Positions 18,034 to 28,058 of a DNA stretch of 64,000 bases are shown piece by piece. The notes under the pieces were generated by a model. It saw only the letters and a program-made list of their open reading frames with translations. It searched no databases and had not been told where the DNA came from. Position 1 is the first letter of the stretch. Each line of letters opens with the position of its first letter. The DNA comes from Legionella beliardensis (lineage in GTDB: Bacteria; Pseudomonadota; Gammaproteobacteria; Legionellales; Legionellaceae), in contig NZ_UGNV01000001.1 in NCBI RefSeq assembly GCF_900452395.1, positions 1,203,501-1,267,500 on the forward strand, given 5' to 3'. The position numbers and the translations under genes are program-made.

Positions 18034-18058
18034 CTAGTCTCATTAAAAATGAGGCTAG
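18034..18058 (-). terminator. Terminator of the large effector-like gene
   Basis: Stem CTAGTCTCAT/ATGAGGCTAG (one wobble pair) has a TAAAA loop. It lies directly after the stop of the minus-strand gene at 18061, with T-rich sequence beyond on that strand. Confidence 0.65.
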
Positions 18059-18060
18059 AA

Positions 18061-20535
18061 TTATTTTATTATGCTAAACCCGTCTTCTGATTCTGATAAA
18101 TCTGATTCTGACAAATCTGATTCGGATAAATCTGATTCTATAGCTGTAGACCTATGAGTTGCTTTGAATAGTTGGGCCTGGTTGGGCTGCTTTATATGTT
18201 CCAAATTGTCTACACTGTCTTTTGCTGAGCGCTCTATACTCGGTTGTTTAGAAGTATCAGGTATAACAGATCCTGCCTGAATGCTTGAAGTAGGTGGTGC
18301 TTTAGTAAAGCTTTCGCGTATACCATTTATTAAAGTGGCTGCTGTACTTAGCATAGACAGGGTAGCTGCTCCTATAAGTGTTGGTGTAGCAGCAATTCCT
18401 AATTTACCTAAAACCCATAAGATTGGGTATGCGATTTGCGGTAATATGGGCACGTTCGCAATCAGATTTAGTCCCACGGCAATACCTAATTTAGCACTGA
18501 CAATTGCCATGACCGGAGACGCTACAATAGATAGTCCTACCAGTGCTGCCAGGGTACAGGTAACACTAAGTAGCCCTAGTAAAGGGTGTTTATTCCAGCC
18601 TGCTTGTGCACTAACAATAGGAGAGGTTACGGTACGAATTAATAAGCGGGCGCCTTCAGCAAGGGCATGTAAACCATTTAGAATAATTAAAGCCATGCTT
18701 CTTACTACTTGTCCACTAACACTGGTTGGAGCAATTGCATAGACTTGATGTTTTAAATAATTAATCGATTCAGAAACGACTTTCATTAACAATTCGGTTG
18801 ATAGCTTGACCATATTTTTAAGTGGAGTAAATAGCCATCCAAAGAAAACAACATAAGCAATTTTAGAGACAAGGCCATTTTTAGCCGGCCAACCTAAAAA
18901 ATATTCAGCAAAATTTGTCTGTTTGCGCTGCTCGTCGGTCATATCAGGTAGAAATGTTTCTTGCCAAGCTTTTTTAAGGAAATCGCTGAAGCTATTGTGT
19001 ACTTTAATGTTTGCTGAGTTTAATAAGTCAGTAGACCTTAATAAGGGGTTCGTTTCGTCATTCTTACTAAGCAGATTCTGACGATTAACTTCTTTTTCCT
19101 TTTGAATAAGTGCAATCATATTAAGGCTATTGCTAAGGTGATGAAAACCACAGCTATAGCCATCAAAGAATGATTGAGTCCCTAACGATACATAATTGAT
19201 TGTCTTTAATTCCTGAGGCACTTTATCATTGTCGGAGAAATTAACGCCTTCTTTACTAAAAGAGCCAGAAAAAAGGGAGCGCATAAGTCCTTTAGCTGCC
19301 TTATAAATAGCACTTGGCGTAAAAAGTTGACGCTGCCCTCCTGATGTATTAGGAGAAGTTACCAGCGCTCTAATATCCCCAATTTTAGAGTCAAAACAGG
19401 TAAACCTGGGCGCAGGTACATTTTTACCCTGATTAAGCTTAGCAGCAGGGCGATATAAGGTGGTAATATGGCCTTCAGTAACGCCTTCTCCCACCAGGGG
19501 AGCAATAACATGAAAATTATTTAAATCATCTGCAGCTAGCGCTAGTTTTATTGCGTTTAAAGCCTCGGCGAAACTAAAATTTGCTTCTCGGGCATTAGCG
19601 GCAAGAGGGGTAGTGATAACGAGTATAGGAGAAGGGTGGTTATCAATCACACTAAAAAAAACAGTATTTGATTCAGGGTTATCGAAATCTAATATGGCTT
19701 TATGAATAGGGTGGCCAGCATTTTGTAATGCTCGGTTTTGTGCAGGCGTTATTTCTTGTCTAGAAAGAAGCGTTAAGCCTACTTCATGATTTGGTTTATC
19801 AGCTGGCCGGTTGTGAATCTTAAGTGAGTCGATTATTTGTTCTACAGTTGTTTGCTGAGATAACAGTTTTCCTTGAATATGACTAGAATAATTATTTAAT
19901 AAGTTATCAAACACATCATCTATAACATCCTGTGAAGAGAGGATACTATATGGTTGTTGATTAAAAATGCTCAAAAATTGTTCATATAATAATTCAGCCT
20001 TACTATCACTGTTCTGTGGAAATTTATGTAAGTGATAGGACCAGCCAACTGTAGTGGCTAATATATCACCCGCGCTATGGTTAAGTTCATATTCTTCTAA
20101 TAAAATTAGATCTTTAATTTCAGGATTTATAGTGTTCAAGCTTAATTTTTGAGTAATTAAACTTTGAACTATGACATCAAATTCGATGTTTAGTTCAAGA
20201 ATTTGCTTTAAGATAAGCTTAGCTTTTGCACTGTCATTTTGTTCAAGACAAAGGTAGAACAGTGGAATTAAATGCAAATATTGAGTATTTAAAAAGGTGA
20301 TATGCTGTTTGAATGGTAATAATTTCTTACGTATATTGGCTCTAACGGCCTTACTCTCATGGCAAATAGATACCAGATCATCCAGTAAATCAGATGATCC
20401 TGCTTTGCTTTTTTCTTCTAGAAATGAGTTAACTAATGCTGACAAAGTTCCTTTAGTCAAGGAACTGGCTATTTGAGCCGGTGAAGAAGTAAATATTGGT
20501 TTGTTGTTGCTTGTGCGGTCATGGCGTCTAATCAT
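18061..20535 (-). CDS. Large candidate effector: CE-clan-like cysteine protease plus hydrophobic C-terminal region
   Basis: This 824-residue protein has no signal peptide. Residues 1-260 are helical. About 290-475 contain the ordered elements of CE-clan (Ulp1/YopJ-like) enzymes: H356 in EGHITTLYRP, D382 in CFDSK, Q454 in GTQSF and C462 in DGYSCGFHH. The Q...CG pair is typical of deubiquitinases or deSUMOylases of this clan. About 560-745 is hydrophobic with several possible membrane segments. The C-terminus has three SDLSE repeats (15-base DNA units, 18088-18137), making an acidic tail like the E-block of Dot/Icm substrates. I infer an injected, membrane-anchored ubiquitin- or acetyl-directed enzyme. 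Motif order is visible; activity is not shown. Confidence 0.65.
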   Translation of the reverse strand: MIRRHDRTSNNKPIFTSSPAQIASSLTKGTLSALVNSFLEEKSKAGSSDLLDDLVSICHESKAVRANIRKKLLPFKQHITFLNTQYLHLIPLFYLCLEQNDSAKAKLILKQILELNIEFDVIVQSLITQKLSLNTINPEIKDLILLEEYELNHSAGDILATTVGWSYHLHKFPQNSDSKAELLYEQFLSIFNQQPYSILSSQDVIDDVFDNLLNNYSSHIQGKLLSQQTTVEQIIDSLKIHNRPADKPNHEVGLTLLSRQEITPAQNRALQNAGHPIHKAILDFDNPESNTVFFSVIDNHPSPILVITTPLAANAREANFSFAEALNAIKLALAADDLNNFHVIAPLVGEGVTEGHITTLYRPAAKLNQGKNVPAPRFTCFDSKIGDIRALVTSPNTSGGQRQLFTPSAIYKAAKGLMRSLFSGSFSKEGVNFSDNDKVPQELKTINYVSLGTQSFFDGYSCGFHHLSNSLNMIALIQKEKEVNRQNLLSKNDETNPLLRSTDLLNSANIKVHNSFSDFLKKAWQETFLPDMTDEQRKQTNFAEYFLGWPAKNGLVSKIAYVVFFGWLFTPLKNMVKLSTELLMKVVSESINYLKHQVYAIAPTSVSGQVVRSMALIILNGLHALAEGARLLIRTVTSPIVSAQAGWNKHPLLGLLSVTCTLAALVGLSIVASPVMAIVSAKLGIAVGLNLIANVPILPQIAYPILWVLGKLGIAATPTLIGAATLSMLSTAATLINGIRESFTKAPPTSSIQAGSVIPDTSKQPSIERSAKDSVDNLEHIKQPNQAQLFKATHRSTAIESDLSESDLSESDLSESEDGFSIIK

Positions 20536-20787
20536 TTCTTATCCCATTCCTTCTAAATTATTGGCTGTTTTTTATGCAGTTATGCCAGTTAATATAACAT
20601 GTGATTATTAATTAATTATTAAGCAAGGCACTTATTACTAGAGTTTTTCAGTATTTGCTGGCAGGTTAATAAATTTTATTTCATCATGGCCTGTTAGAAC
20701 TTAATTGATGTCATCTTTATGAAACGAGTGGCATAATACCCCTCTTTTATTAATTCTATGCCTCTAATTGAAAGGAAGTGGACTTAA

Positions 20788-22602
20788 GTGGTTAAGAAAT
20801 TAGTTATCTTTATGCTGTGTATTTTTAGTGTTGCGTTAAATGCAAAGCCATTCATCGATGATGATGTATTACGTGCCATGCAATTGACCCATTCAGGCCA
20901 AAAAGACCCATTTCAATCACTTATTATTTTTTTTAACTCAATAGATAAGAGGGATGAGTTTATTAAGTCTTTGCAGGGTGATTTAACAATTTCACTTAGT
21001 CGTTTAGATTTTATGCCTGTCGCCATAGTCACATTTGTGCCTACAACTCGTATCTATAGAAAAATCACTGCATCTCCCCATATTCGTTACATTGCTTTAA
21101 ATAAGCCAGCTAGTGAAAAAATAGAGGTGAGCCCACAGTCTGTTCGTCCTGCGCCGGCCGTGAAAGTGCCTTTTCGCTATCCTGGCATTGATTTATGGTG
21201 GGAGCATGGATTTAAAGGCCAAAGCGGTGTATTAGGGTTAATTGATTCAGGTATTGCGCCTGATCATCCTGCGTTTTTGGGAAAAAAAATTATTATTAAT
21301 AAAACCCCGTCTTCTCACTATATCGATTACCCGTTCGGGATTCGTACCGCGCATGGCACAGGTGTAGCTTGTATCTATGCTGCTTTTCCTCATGATAAAT
21401 CAAAATATGTAAGAGGGGTGGCTTATAAAACGCCTGTTATCTTATCGACGTTAGCGGGTGAAGGGACCGCACATAGATACAATTTTTGGCTGACTTATTC
21501 AAGCTTAAATTGGCTCTTATCATTTACCCAGTATAAACCTTCCGTGATTAACTACAGCTTTGGTAATGGTGATGTGACCTGTCATTTATGTCCTGATTGG
21601 AGTGGTTTAGGTAAGATTGTGGATTATATTGTAAATCACAATAAGATATTATGGGTGACTTCGGCAGGGAATAACGGCTACATTAAGCAAAAAAAACACG
21701 CGCCTTTTGTTTCCACCATGACGGTTCCTGCCGAAAGCTACAACGCCTTGACGGTGGCTAATATGAATATGTATGTCAATGATGAAGTAAGCTCGCGAAA
21801 ATTTGATAGGCTAAGTCATGCTATTTATTACACAAGTAGTCGCGGCCCTACCCGAATAGGGCGAAAAAAACCAGATATTGCGGCACCCGGCAATGAAACA
21901 TTAACCTGTGCACCTAACCCTGATAAATATCAACTCAATTATCCGGCTATTATGAAATACAAGGATGGTTATCGCTTTATGGGCGGAACGAGCTCTGCAG
22001 CACCCCATGTGGGCGGCGCGGTACTTCTTTTGCGAGATGCAGGTATTCATAATCCTATGGCGATTAAAGCGTTATTAATTAATAGTGCAGACACCTGGAC
22101 TGATAGCAATAAACCGGGCCCAGATGATCCTAATTTTAAATACCTTGGTGGGCATCATAAAGTCGTAGGTTCAGAATGGAATCCTACGTATGGTTGGGGT
22201 TATATGAATCTGCAAACCGCATTTTATCAAAGGAAATTTATTATTGAAGATAATTTAACTGCTAAAAAACCGGTGGCTCTTTATCGCATAAAAATGCGGT
22301 ATCAAGATAAAATTACCTTAGTGCATGAGCGTCGTGTTGGTTTTAATAAGAAAGGGCGTCTATGGAAATTAAGTCATCTAGTACTAGAAATTTTTGATGC
22401 GACTAATAATAAATTGTTAGCTAGAGATGACAGCTCTATTGATAATGTTCATCAAGTGTCACTTTGTAACCCTGCCTATTTAAATCTCTGCTTTCAAGAA
22501 AAACCTAAGGAAGTTATTGTTAAAGTTAGTTTAAAAAATGAAAAAATAGAGGGTAGTAAGCAAGAGGATTTTGCCTTAGCCTTGCCTACAAAAACCAGCT
22601 GA
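20788..22602 (+). CDS. Secreted subtilisin-like serine protease (S8 family)
   Basis: I take GTG 20788 as start because AAAGGAAGTGG lies about nine bases upstream and a signal peptide follows (KKLVIFMLCIFSVALNA). The product has 604 residues. The catalytic triad is D153 (GLIDSGIAPDH), H189 (AHGTGVA) and S402 (GGTSSAAPHVGG), with oxyanion N295 (SAGNNG). A propeptide-like stretch (about 25-125) precedes the domain, and a beta-rich C-terminal extension (about 490-604) follows. The serine motif reads GTSSAAP rather than the usual GTSMAAP, as in some family members. It would act outside the cell or in the periplasm. Confidence 0.9.
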   Translation: MVKKLVIFMLCIFSVALNAKPFIDDDVLRAMQLTHSGQKDPFQSLIIFFNSIDKRDEFIKSLQGDLTISLSRLDFMPVAIVTFVPTTRIYRKITASPHIRYIALNKPASEKIEVSPQSVRPAPAVKVPFRYPGIDLWWEHGFKGQSGVLGLIDSGIAPDHPAFLGKKIIINKTPSSHYIDYPFGIRTAHGTGVACIYAAFPHDKSKYVRGVAYKTPVILSTLAGEGTAHRYNFWLTYSSLNWLLSFTQYKPSVINYSFGNGDVTCHLCPDWSGLGKIVDYIVNHNKILWVTSAGNNGYIKQKKHAPFVSTMTVPAESYNALTVANMNMYVNDEVSSRKFDRLSHAIYYTSSRGPTRIGRKKPDIAAPGNETLTCAPNPDKYQLNYPAIMKYKDGYRFMGGTSSAAPHVGGAVLLLRDAGIHNPMAIKALLINSADTWTDSNKPGPDDPNFKYLGGHHKVVGSEWNPTYGWGYMNLQTAFYQRKFIIEDNLTAKKPVALYRIKMRYQDKITLVHERRVGFNKKGRLWKLSHLVLEIFDATNNKLLARDDSSIDNVHQVSLCNPAYLNLCFQEKPKEVIVKVSLKNEKIEGSKQEDFALALPTKTS

Positions 22603-22627
22603 GTGCTATATAAAGGCAATGATTAAG

Positions 22628-23773
22628 TTAAATATCTATCTGTTTAGTAGTTTCTTGCTTGGTCATGTCGGCTAAGTCACGATGGATTGCTTCCGCTAAA
22701 TTATGGCTTGAATAACTCTCTTTCTTAAAGAAAGAGAATTTACTGCCTTCTCCTTTTTTTGCGGTTGCTGCGATTAAGTTAGTAGTTAATTTATTAAGTT
22801 CAGTAAATTTTATTTCAGACTTTACTGATTGTTGAAACGATGACAAAACAGCGGCTATTTCTTGCTGCAGAAAAACTCCAAGAGTAGGTTTGTGAAATTG
22901 GGAGTAACCTTTAAGTAAATCATCAATAAAGGAGACTAATAAATTTACTTTGTCTATCATTTGATTTTGGCTATCAAAACTGTCTTTATATAGTGCTGAC
23001 TTATTAGTAGTCACTAAGAAATCGTAATTTCCACCAAGCTGCCTCTCAGTACTGAAATAAGGCGCATCTTTTTTGCAGTCAGGTTCGTCATCACGTAGTA
23101 AATAAACCGACACACTATTAGGCACCCGAGCTTGCATACCAATGTCAAAGATTTGGCCATTGCTCTCTACAAGTTGTGGGGGGTGAGCAGCACCGCCAAT
23201 AAAAATACAAAAAGCACCTTCTTCACATTGTTCATTAATTAGGCTTGAAAAGACTTCATTAGGCTTAGTAATGCGATCAGGGCTTTTCTTAAAACCTTCC
23301 ATGGCCCGAATTTTAGCAGTTAAGTCGGACCATTTTTTATCGGGTGCAGAAAATGGATTACTGACAATGTTTTCTGCGCCAAGCACGGGAATGCCATGGT
23401 TAATTGCGGCTAAAACAAAGGTAAACAGTGCAACATCACTGTCTTCTTCGGAACGTTTAAAACCCTTTAAGGGCTTAGGTGATCCTTTTTCCGCTTTTTT
23501 AAAAGCGGCTTGTAATTTAGGGTTATGGTATTGTTTAAAACTTTCAAGCACAAAAACCACGGGTCGCTTACTTTGAGATAATACATCTATATTAGCGAGC
23601 ATTGCAGCTGTTGTAGGGCTGGTATCATGCGCTTCCCCAAGGAGAAGGGCAGAAACTTGGGCATTATTAGTTACGGATTCTAATAGTTTTCTCAAGGTTG
23701 ATGCTTTATCTAAGGTTATTTGCTTTGCAATGTGTTCAGAAGGGCTTGCCATAATAAATTTATTAATGAACAT
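22628..23773 (-). CDS. ChaN/TIKI-superfamily-like protein
   Basis: This 381-residue protein has LLLGEAHD (E47, H49) near the N-terminus, FVLESF, PVLGAEN and IGGAAHPPQL. These are strand-end acidic and His residues characteristic of the ChaN/TIKI/erythromycin-esterase-like fold. The Gly-Glu-x-His motif is thought to bind metal or haem in that superfamily. There is no signal peptide, so it would be cytosolic or injected. The C-terminal third (about 250-381) is helical and ends in a polar QETTKQIDI. Start is uncertain: Met at 23773 or 23752, neither with a clear site. Fold is moderately secure; function is unknown. Confidence 0.55.
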   Translation of the reverse strand: MFINKFIMASPSEHIAKQITLDKASTLRKLLESVTNNAQVSALLLGEAHDTSPTTAAMLANIDVLSQSKRPVVFVLESFKQYHNPKLQAAFKKAEKGSPKPLKGFKRSEEDSDVALFTFVLAAINHGIPVLGAENIVSNPFSAPDKKWSDLTAKIRAMEGFKKSPDRITKPNEVFSSLINEQCEEGAFCIFIGGAAHPPQLVESNGQIFDIGMQARVPNSVSVYLLRDDEPDCKKDAPYFSTERQLGGNYDFLVTTNKSALYKDSFDSQNQMIDKVNLLVSFIDDLLKGYSQFHKPTLGVFLQQEIAAVLSSFQQSVKSEIKFTELNKLTTNLIAATAKKGEGSKFSFFKKESYSSHNLAEAIHRDLADMTKQETTKQIDI

Positions 23774-23888
23774 TATAATTATATTTTGGACAATTTTATC
23801 TAATATACAAGCTTATTTGCATTTAACTAATGAGTTACAATTTGTTTCGTGACTTATGTAAATAGCTTAATTTTTATTACGTTTAATT

Positions 23889-25175
23889 TTAAGATTCGGC
23901 AAAATAATCATGAGTACCCTGGGCCATAACGGCTTCTGCATGTCTATTTAAGGCATGGATGTAAGCAGCTGTGCGCATGTCTACTTGATGGGTTTTTTGT
24001 AAATCATAAACACTCATAAATTCTTTTGACATGGTGGCCTGCAAACGATGATAAACTTCCTCGGTTGTCCAATAATAACCTGTTTTATTTTGCACCCATT
24101 CAAAATAACTCACTGTTACGCCACCGGCATTGGCTAAAATATCAGGCACAACTAAACTGTTTTTTTCCTTTAAAATTAAATCTGCCTCGACAGTAGTAGG
24201 GCCATTAGCTACTTCAACAATAATAGGTGCTTTTATTTTGGTCGCGTTTTCTTTGGTAATCTGATTTTCAAGTGCCGCTGGGATTAAAATATCGACATCT
24301 AACTCAAGTAACTCGTTATTAGTGAGGTGAGTTGCTGCAACCATCTGGCAAATCGAATCTTCACAGTATACTGCTCGAATTTGTTTAAAGGTATTTTTAG
24401 CGTGAATGATACTAGGAATATCAAAGCCTTGTGCTCGGTATATTGCACCTTTAGAATCACTGACTGCCACAATTTTATAGCCATCTTGATGTAAAAATTT
24501 TGCCACAGATTGTCCAGCATTCCCAAAACCTTGGATAGCTACCCGCATGTCTTGCGGCTGCCATTGTTGAATTTTTTCTAATTCTTTAATGCAATAATAA
24601 GCGCCTAAACCTGTGGCCTCGTCACGACCCCGGCTACCACCAAGAGGCAGTGGTTTTCCGGTAATAACTGCAGGTGTGGCTTGCCTGACAATCTTAGAAT
24701 ACTCATCCATCATCCAGCCCATAATCATAGCATTTGTGTAAACATCGGGCGCGGGAATATCCAAATCAGGGCCGATAAAATCGGCTATCGAGGTAATATA
24801 GCTGCGACTTAATCGCTCTAATTCTAAGCGTGATAATTGTTTAGGATTAACGATAACACCACCTTTAGCCCCACCAAATGGCAGGCCCATGACGGCGCAT
24901 TTGATGGTCATCCAAAACGCCAAGGTTTTTATTTCATTTAAGTTAACTTTAGGATGAAAACGAATACCGCCTTTAGTTGGGCCACGTATATCATTATGAT
25001 GCACACGGTAGCCGGTAAATATTTTTAGCCGTCCATCGTCCATGCGTACAGGTATAGACACTTCAAGGCATGCTTTAGCATGCTTAAGTTTTTCAATGAC
25101 CTCGGGGCTAATGTGGGTAAACGTAGCGGCTTTGTCAAGTCGTGATAGGGCGTCAGTGTATAGGGTATAATTCAT
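23889..25175 (-). CDS. gdhA: Glutamate dehydrogenase (Glu/Leu/Phe/Val dehydrogenase family)
   Basis: This 428-residue cytosolic enzyme interconverts glutamate and 2-oxoglutarate plus ammonia. The N-terminal domain has GPTKGGIRFHP, FGGAKGGV with the catalytic lysine, and DIPAPDVYTN. The NAD(P) domain has the GFGNAGQ dinucleotide loop and PAALENQI. The length matches the hexameric bacterial enzymes of RocG/GudB type, which are usually catabolic. Legionella lives on amino acids, so a role in feeding glutamate carbon into the TCA cycle is natural. The gene is divergent from the vWA gene. Confidence 0.9.
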   Translation of the reverse strand: MNYTLYTDALSRLDKAATFTHISPEVIEKLKHAKACLEVSIPVRMDDGRLKIFTGYRVHHNDIRGPTKGGIRFHPKVNLNEIKTLAFWMTIKCAVMGLPFGGAKGGVIVNPKQLSRLELERLSRSYITSIADFIGPDLDIPAPDVYTNAMIMGWMMDEYSKIVRQATPAVITGKPLPLGGSRGRDEATGLGAYYCIKELEKIQQWQPQDMRVAIQGFGNAGQSVAKFLHQDGYKIVAVSDSKGAIYRAQGFDIPSIIHAKNTFKQIRAVYCEDSICQMVAATHLTNNELLELDVDILIPAALENQITKENATKIKAPIIVEVANGPTTVEADLILKEKNSLVVPDILANAGGVTVSYFEWVQNKTGYYWTTEEVYHRLQATMSKEFMSVYDLQKTHQVDMRTAAYIHALNRHAEAVMAQGTHDYFAES

Positions 25176-25369
25176 CCTGTATCATTCCTACTTTATTATT
25201 CCTAAATTATCCTTTAAAAGAATATACAATATAAAATCGCAATAGCCTATTTTAGCTACCACCGCAAACAACTTAAAAAGTTGCTTAAATCTAAGTTAGT
25301 AAGATTGAAACCTAGCTTTTACTTAAGCTTCACTCCTAAAATAAACGTTGATAATAGTTTAAAAAAATC

Positions 25370-26736
25370 ATGCAAGATCAAGATTACCTTAATCAATTTA
25401 AGACCCAGCAAAAATTAGACGGTGGCGATTTACTCGATGGCTTATCGAATGTTTTTGCGCGCTATGAAGTGCCAATTGGACTTGTTAATAAGCTACTTGC
25501 ATTAACAGAGTATTCACTTAATTTCATCATTGATGACAGTGGCTCTATGAATACACCATCAGACTTACCCATGACAGCAGCGCATCCTGCGGTAAGACAA
25601 ATGCGTGATCCGCAAGGTCGACGTGCAGCAGTGCAGGGTAAATTAACTCGTTGGGAAGAAGCCGAAGATAGAATTCATATCATGCTAGATATGTTAGCCT
25701 ACTTACCGATTAATACTATTAGATTATCTTTTTTAAATAATGTCGCTAGTAATCTTGTGTTAAGCCATGCTGGTAAGACGCCAGAGCAATTTGCTGCTGA
25801 ATATCATCAAAAAATTAGCCAATTATTTAGTAATAAGCCAAGTGGTGGTACACTCCTTTATACGCGCCTTTCTGAAGCATTTAGGCAGAGCCAAGGAAGT
25901 ACGATGCATTATGCTTTCACCGATGGTGAGCCAAGTGATGCCTCAGTTGAGCAAGTGAAAGAACTGGTTTTAAAACGCCCTAATCCCAAAATGAATCCAT
26001 TGACATTCATTAGTTGTACAGACAACGACGAAGATGCTAACTGGATGAAAGACATTGAAGAAGATGCACCGTTTACAGCGGAGCTAGATGATTTTAATAG
26101 TGAGCGTAATGAAGTCTATAAAGATCAAGGCCCAGGCTTTCCGTTTACTCGCGGTTTTTGGTTAATATGCCAATTGGTTGCGGCAATTAATCCTTATGAT
26201 TTAGATAAATTGGATGAGTCTGTCCCGTTTACTAAAAAAACCATGAATGATTTGATGGTCGTAATATAACGATTGAAGAATATCGACATTATTTCCAAAC
26301 TAATCCAAATGCTCAAAAATACGGTCATTTAAGACAACAATTTGAAAGAGAAGACCTATTAGCTCATCATATACTTAATCCGTCTTCTAATACACCTAAT
26401 CAAGGCTATTCTGCACAACCGCCACAACAGCCACCGGTTTATCAAGGGCAGCAACCACCAGCTTATCAAGGACAAGGGCAACCGCCATTTTACCCGGGGC
26501 AACAACCGACACCTTCTCAGTTCAACAGTTTTAATCAACCTGTTGCAAGTCAACCGCAGCGTCCTCCAATGCAGCAATCATCGATGCCTGGACAACTTCC
26601 GATGCCATCACAGCAACCTCCTCAGATTTCTAACAATTACGGCGGTTATCCTAATACATTTTTTAATCAAGGGGCACAACCACCTGCTCAACAGCCTAAT
26701 CAACCCTCGTCAACTTATAACCCTTATCGCCCTTAG
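25370..26736 (+). pseudogene. von Willebrand A domain protein with Pro/Gln-rich tail, split by a one-base frameshift
   Basis: The first part (25370-26269) encodes 299 residues with a MIDAS metal site: DDSGS (D55), SGGT and TDGEPSD. It then stops. The next frame continues without a stop from about 26262 to TAG 26736. It reads NITIEEYRHYFQTNP, then a Pro/Gln/Gly/Tyr-rich tail (PPVYQGQQPPAYQG...). Adding one G in the GG at 26258-26259 fuses both parts as DLMGRNITIEEY, so a one-base deletion is likely. The intact protein would have about 455 residues and be cytosolic. A sequencing error is possible. Confidence 0.75.
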
Positions 26737-26761
26737 CAGCAATAAGAAGTTGATGCCTCGT

Positions 26762-26788
26762 AAGCAACCTTTCATAGGTTGCTTGCTT
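26762..26788 (+). terminator. Terminator after the vWA gene
   Basis: A nine-base perfect stem AAGCAACCT/AGGTTGCTT with a TTCAT loop is followed by GCTTTA. It lies between the convergent vWA and Lrp genes and could serve both. Confidence 0.65.
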
Positions 26789-26811
26789 TAATGTTTGAAG
26801 GTAGGCGCTTA

Positions 26812-27330
26812 TTACTCTTCTGATAATACCACTTGCGTATTATATTTAGTGCGATTTAAACAAAAGCTACTTCTAAATTGTTTGATGTTAGGCTCATTAG
26901 CAAAAACTCGTCTAGCAAATTCATTGTAATGATTCATGTCTTTAACATGAATGACTAATAAATAATCGGTCTCACCAGAGACAAAATAGCATTGCATAAT
27001 TTCCGGCTCCATAATCATTTTGCGTTCAAAATGATTGAGTAAATCTTCGCGTTGTTTTTCTAAGGTAATATTCACAAAAACGATTAATGGCCTTCCAACT
27101 TTAAAAGGATCGACTAAAGAGACATCACTCGCAATAATGCCTTCTTCACGCAAACGCTTTACACGACGAAAGCAAGGCGGTGGTGAGATACCAACTAAAT
27201 CCGCTAAAGCAAGATTAGTTATTTGATTATTGTTTTGCAGAATATTAAGAATTTTTCTATCCGTTTTATCTAAAAACTCATCACCACTTTCTTTTTTATA
27301 TTTTTCTAAATTAGCAAGTTCTTTTTTCAT
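26812..27330 (-). CDS. Lrp/AsnC-family transcriptional regulator
   Basis: This 172-residue regulator starts at ATG 27330 with AAAAGGT upstream. An N-terminal helix-turn-helix (about 22-75; LDKTDRKILNILQNNNQIT...LADLVGISPPPCFRRVKRL) is followed by the RAM effector domain (about 85-165; FVSGETDYLLVIHV). The family senses amino acids and controls their metabolism. It is divergent from a GNAT gene across 119 bases that contain an inverted repeat. It has a short extra N-terminal helix compared with E. coli Lrp. Confidence 0.9.
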   Translation of the reverse strand: MKKELANLEKYKKESGDEFLDKTDRKILNILQNNNQITNLALADLVGISPPPCFRRVKRLREEGIIASDVSLVDPFKVGRPLIVFVNITLEKQREDLLNHFERKMIMEPEIMQCYFVSGETDYLLVIHVKDMNHYNEFARRVFANEPNIKQFRSSFCLNRTKYNTQVVLSEE

Positions 27331-27332
27331 AA

Positions 27333-27370
27333 ATTACCTTTTAAATAAAAAAAAGATTATAAAAGGTAAT
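27333..27370. promoter_or_regulatory. Inverted repeat in the Lrp/GNAT divergent promoter region
   Basis: ATTACCTTTT (27333-27342) and AAAAGGTAAT (27361-27370) are perfect inverted arms with 18 bases between. One arm overlaps the Lrp ribosome binding site. It is a plausible autoregulatory site, but the overlap could also make it an mRNA hairpin. Confidence 0.4.
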
Positions 27371-27449
27371 TATTAATAACAAAATAAGAAATTTTTTTCT
27401 TTAAATTTTATGTTAATTTGCTATCTCCATTTTCTATGAAAAGAGCAAT

Positions 27450-27989
27450 ATGATTAACATAAGATTAGCCCAGTTTAATGATTTAAATTCGTTAAATCAC
27501 TTAATTCAATTATCAGCTCGTGAGTTAAGTCGTAAAGATTATTCAGTAGAAGAAATTAACAGTGCCATTGAATATGTTTTCGGTGTTGATACCGAATTAG
27601 TGCTTGATCAAACGTATTACGTGCTTGAAAAAGATAATCAACTTGTTGGTTGTGGCGGTTGGAGTAAGCGAAAAACATTATTTGGCGGTAATCAATTCAA
27701 AGCTCGAGAAGATGCAGCTTATCTTAATCCTTTGCAAGAGGCTGCTAAGATAAGGGCTTTTTTTATTCATCCCCAGTTTGCCAGGCAAGGTTTAGGAAGC
27801 ATACTTTTACAACATTGTGAATATGAAGCGACGCAACAAAGCTTTATGAGCTTTGAAATGATGGCCACATTGCCCGGTGTTAAATTATATCGTGCTGCAG
27901 GTTATCAATGGGTTAAAGATATATTTATCACATTACCCAATGGTATAGAAGTGAGATTTGTAAAAATGAGCAAAAGCTTAAAAGGGTAA
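27450..27989 (+). CDS. GNAT-family N-acetyltransferase
   Basis: This 179-residue protein has the GNAT core: an N-terminal strand INIRLAQFND, a VGCGGW strand, the strand IRAFFIHPQFARQGLGSILL with the Q/R-x-x-G-x-G acetyl-CoA loop, and a C-terminal YRAAGYQ. It acetylates an amine on an unknown substrate in the cytosol. It is divergent from the Lrp gene, which probably controls it. Confidence 0.85.
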   Translation: MINIRLAQFNDLNSLNHLIQLSARELSRKDYSVEEINSAIEYVFGVDTELVLDQTYYVLEKDNQLVGCGGWSKRKTLFGGNQFKAREDAAYLNPLQEAAKIRAFFIHPQFARQGLGSILLQHCEYEATQQSFMSFEMMATLPGVKLYRAAGYQWVKDIFITLPNGIEVRFVKMSKSLKG

Positions 27990-28058
27990 ATGCATGATTC
28001 GCGAGTGCCTGGTGCAAGAACGCTATTGCATATTGCACCAGAAGATTTAACACGAGTT

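Noticed and set aside
26543-26791. 82-codon frame within the Pro/Gln-rich tail of the vWA gene
   Set aside because: It is an alternative frame of the tail; the Pro/Gln frame continues the vWA protein after the frameshift.
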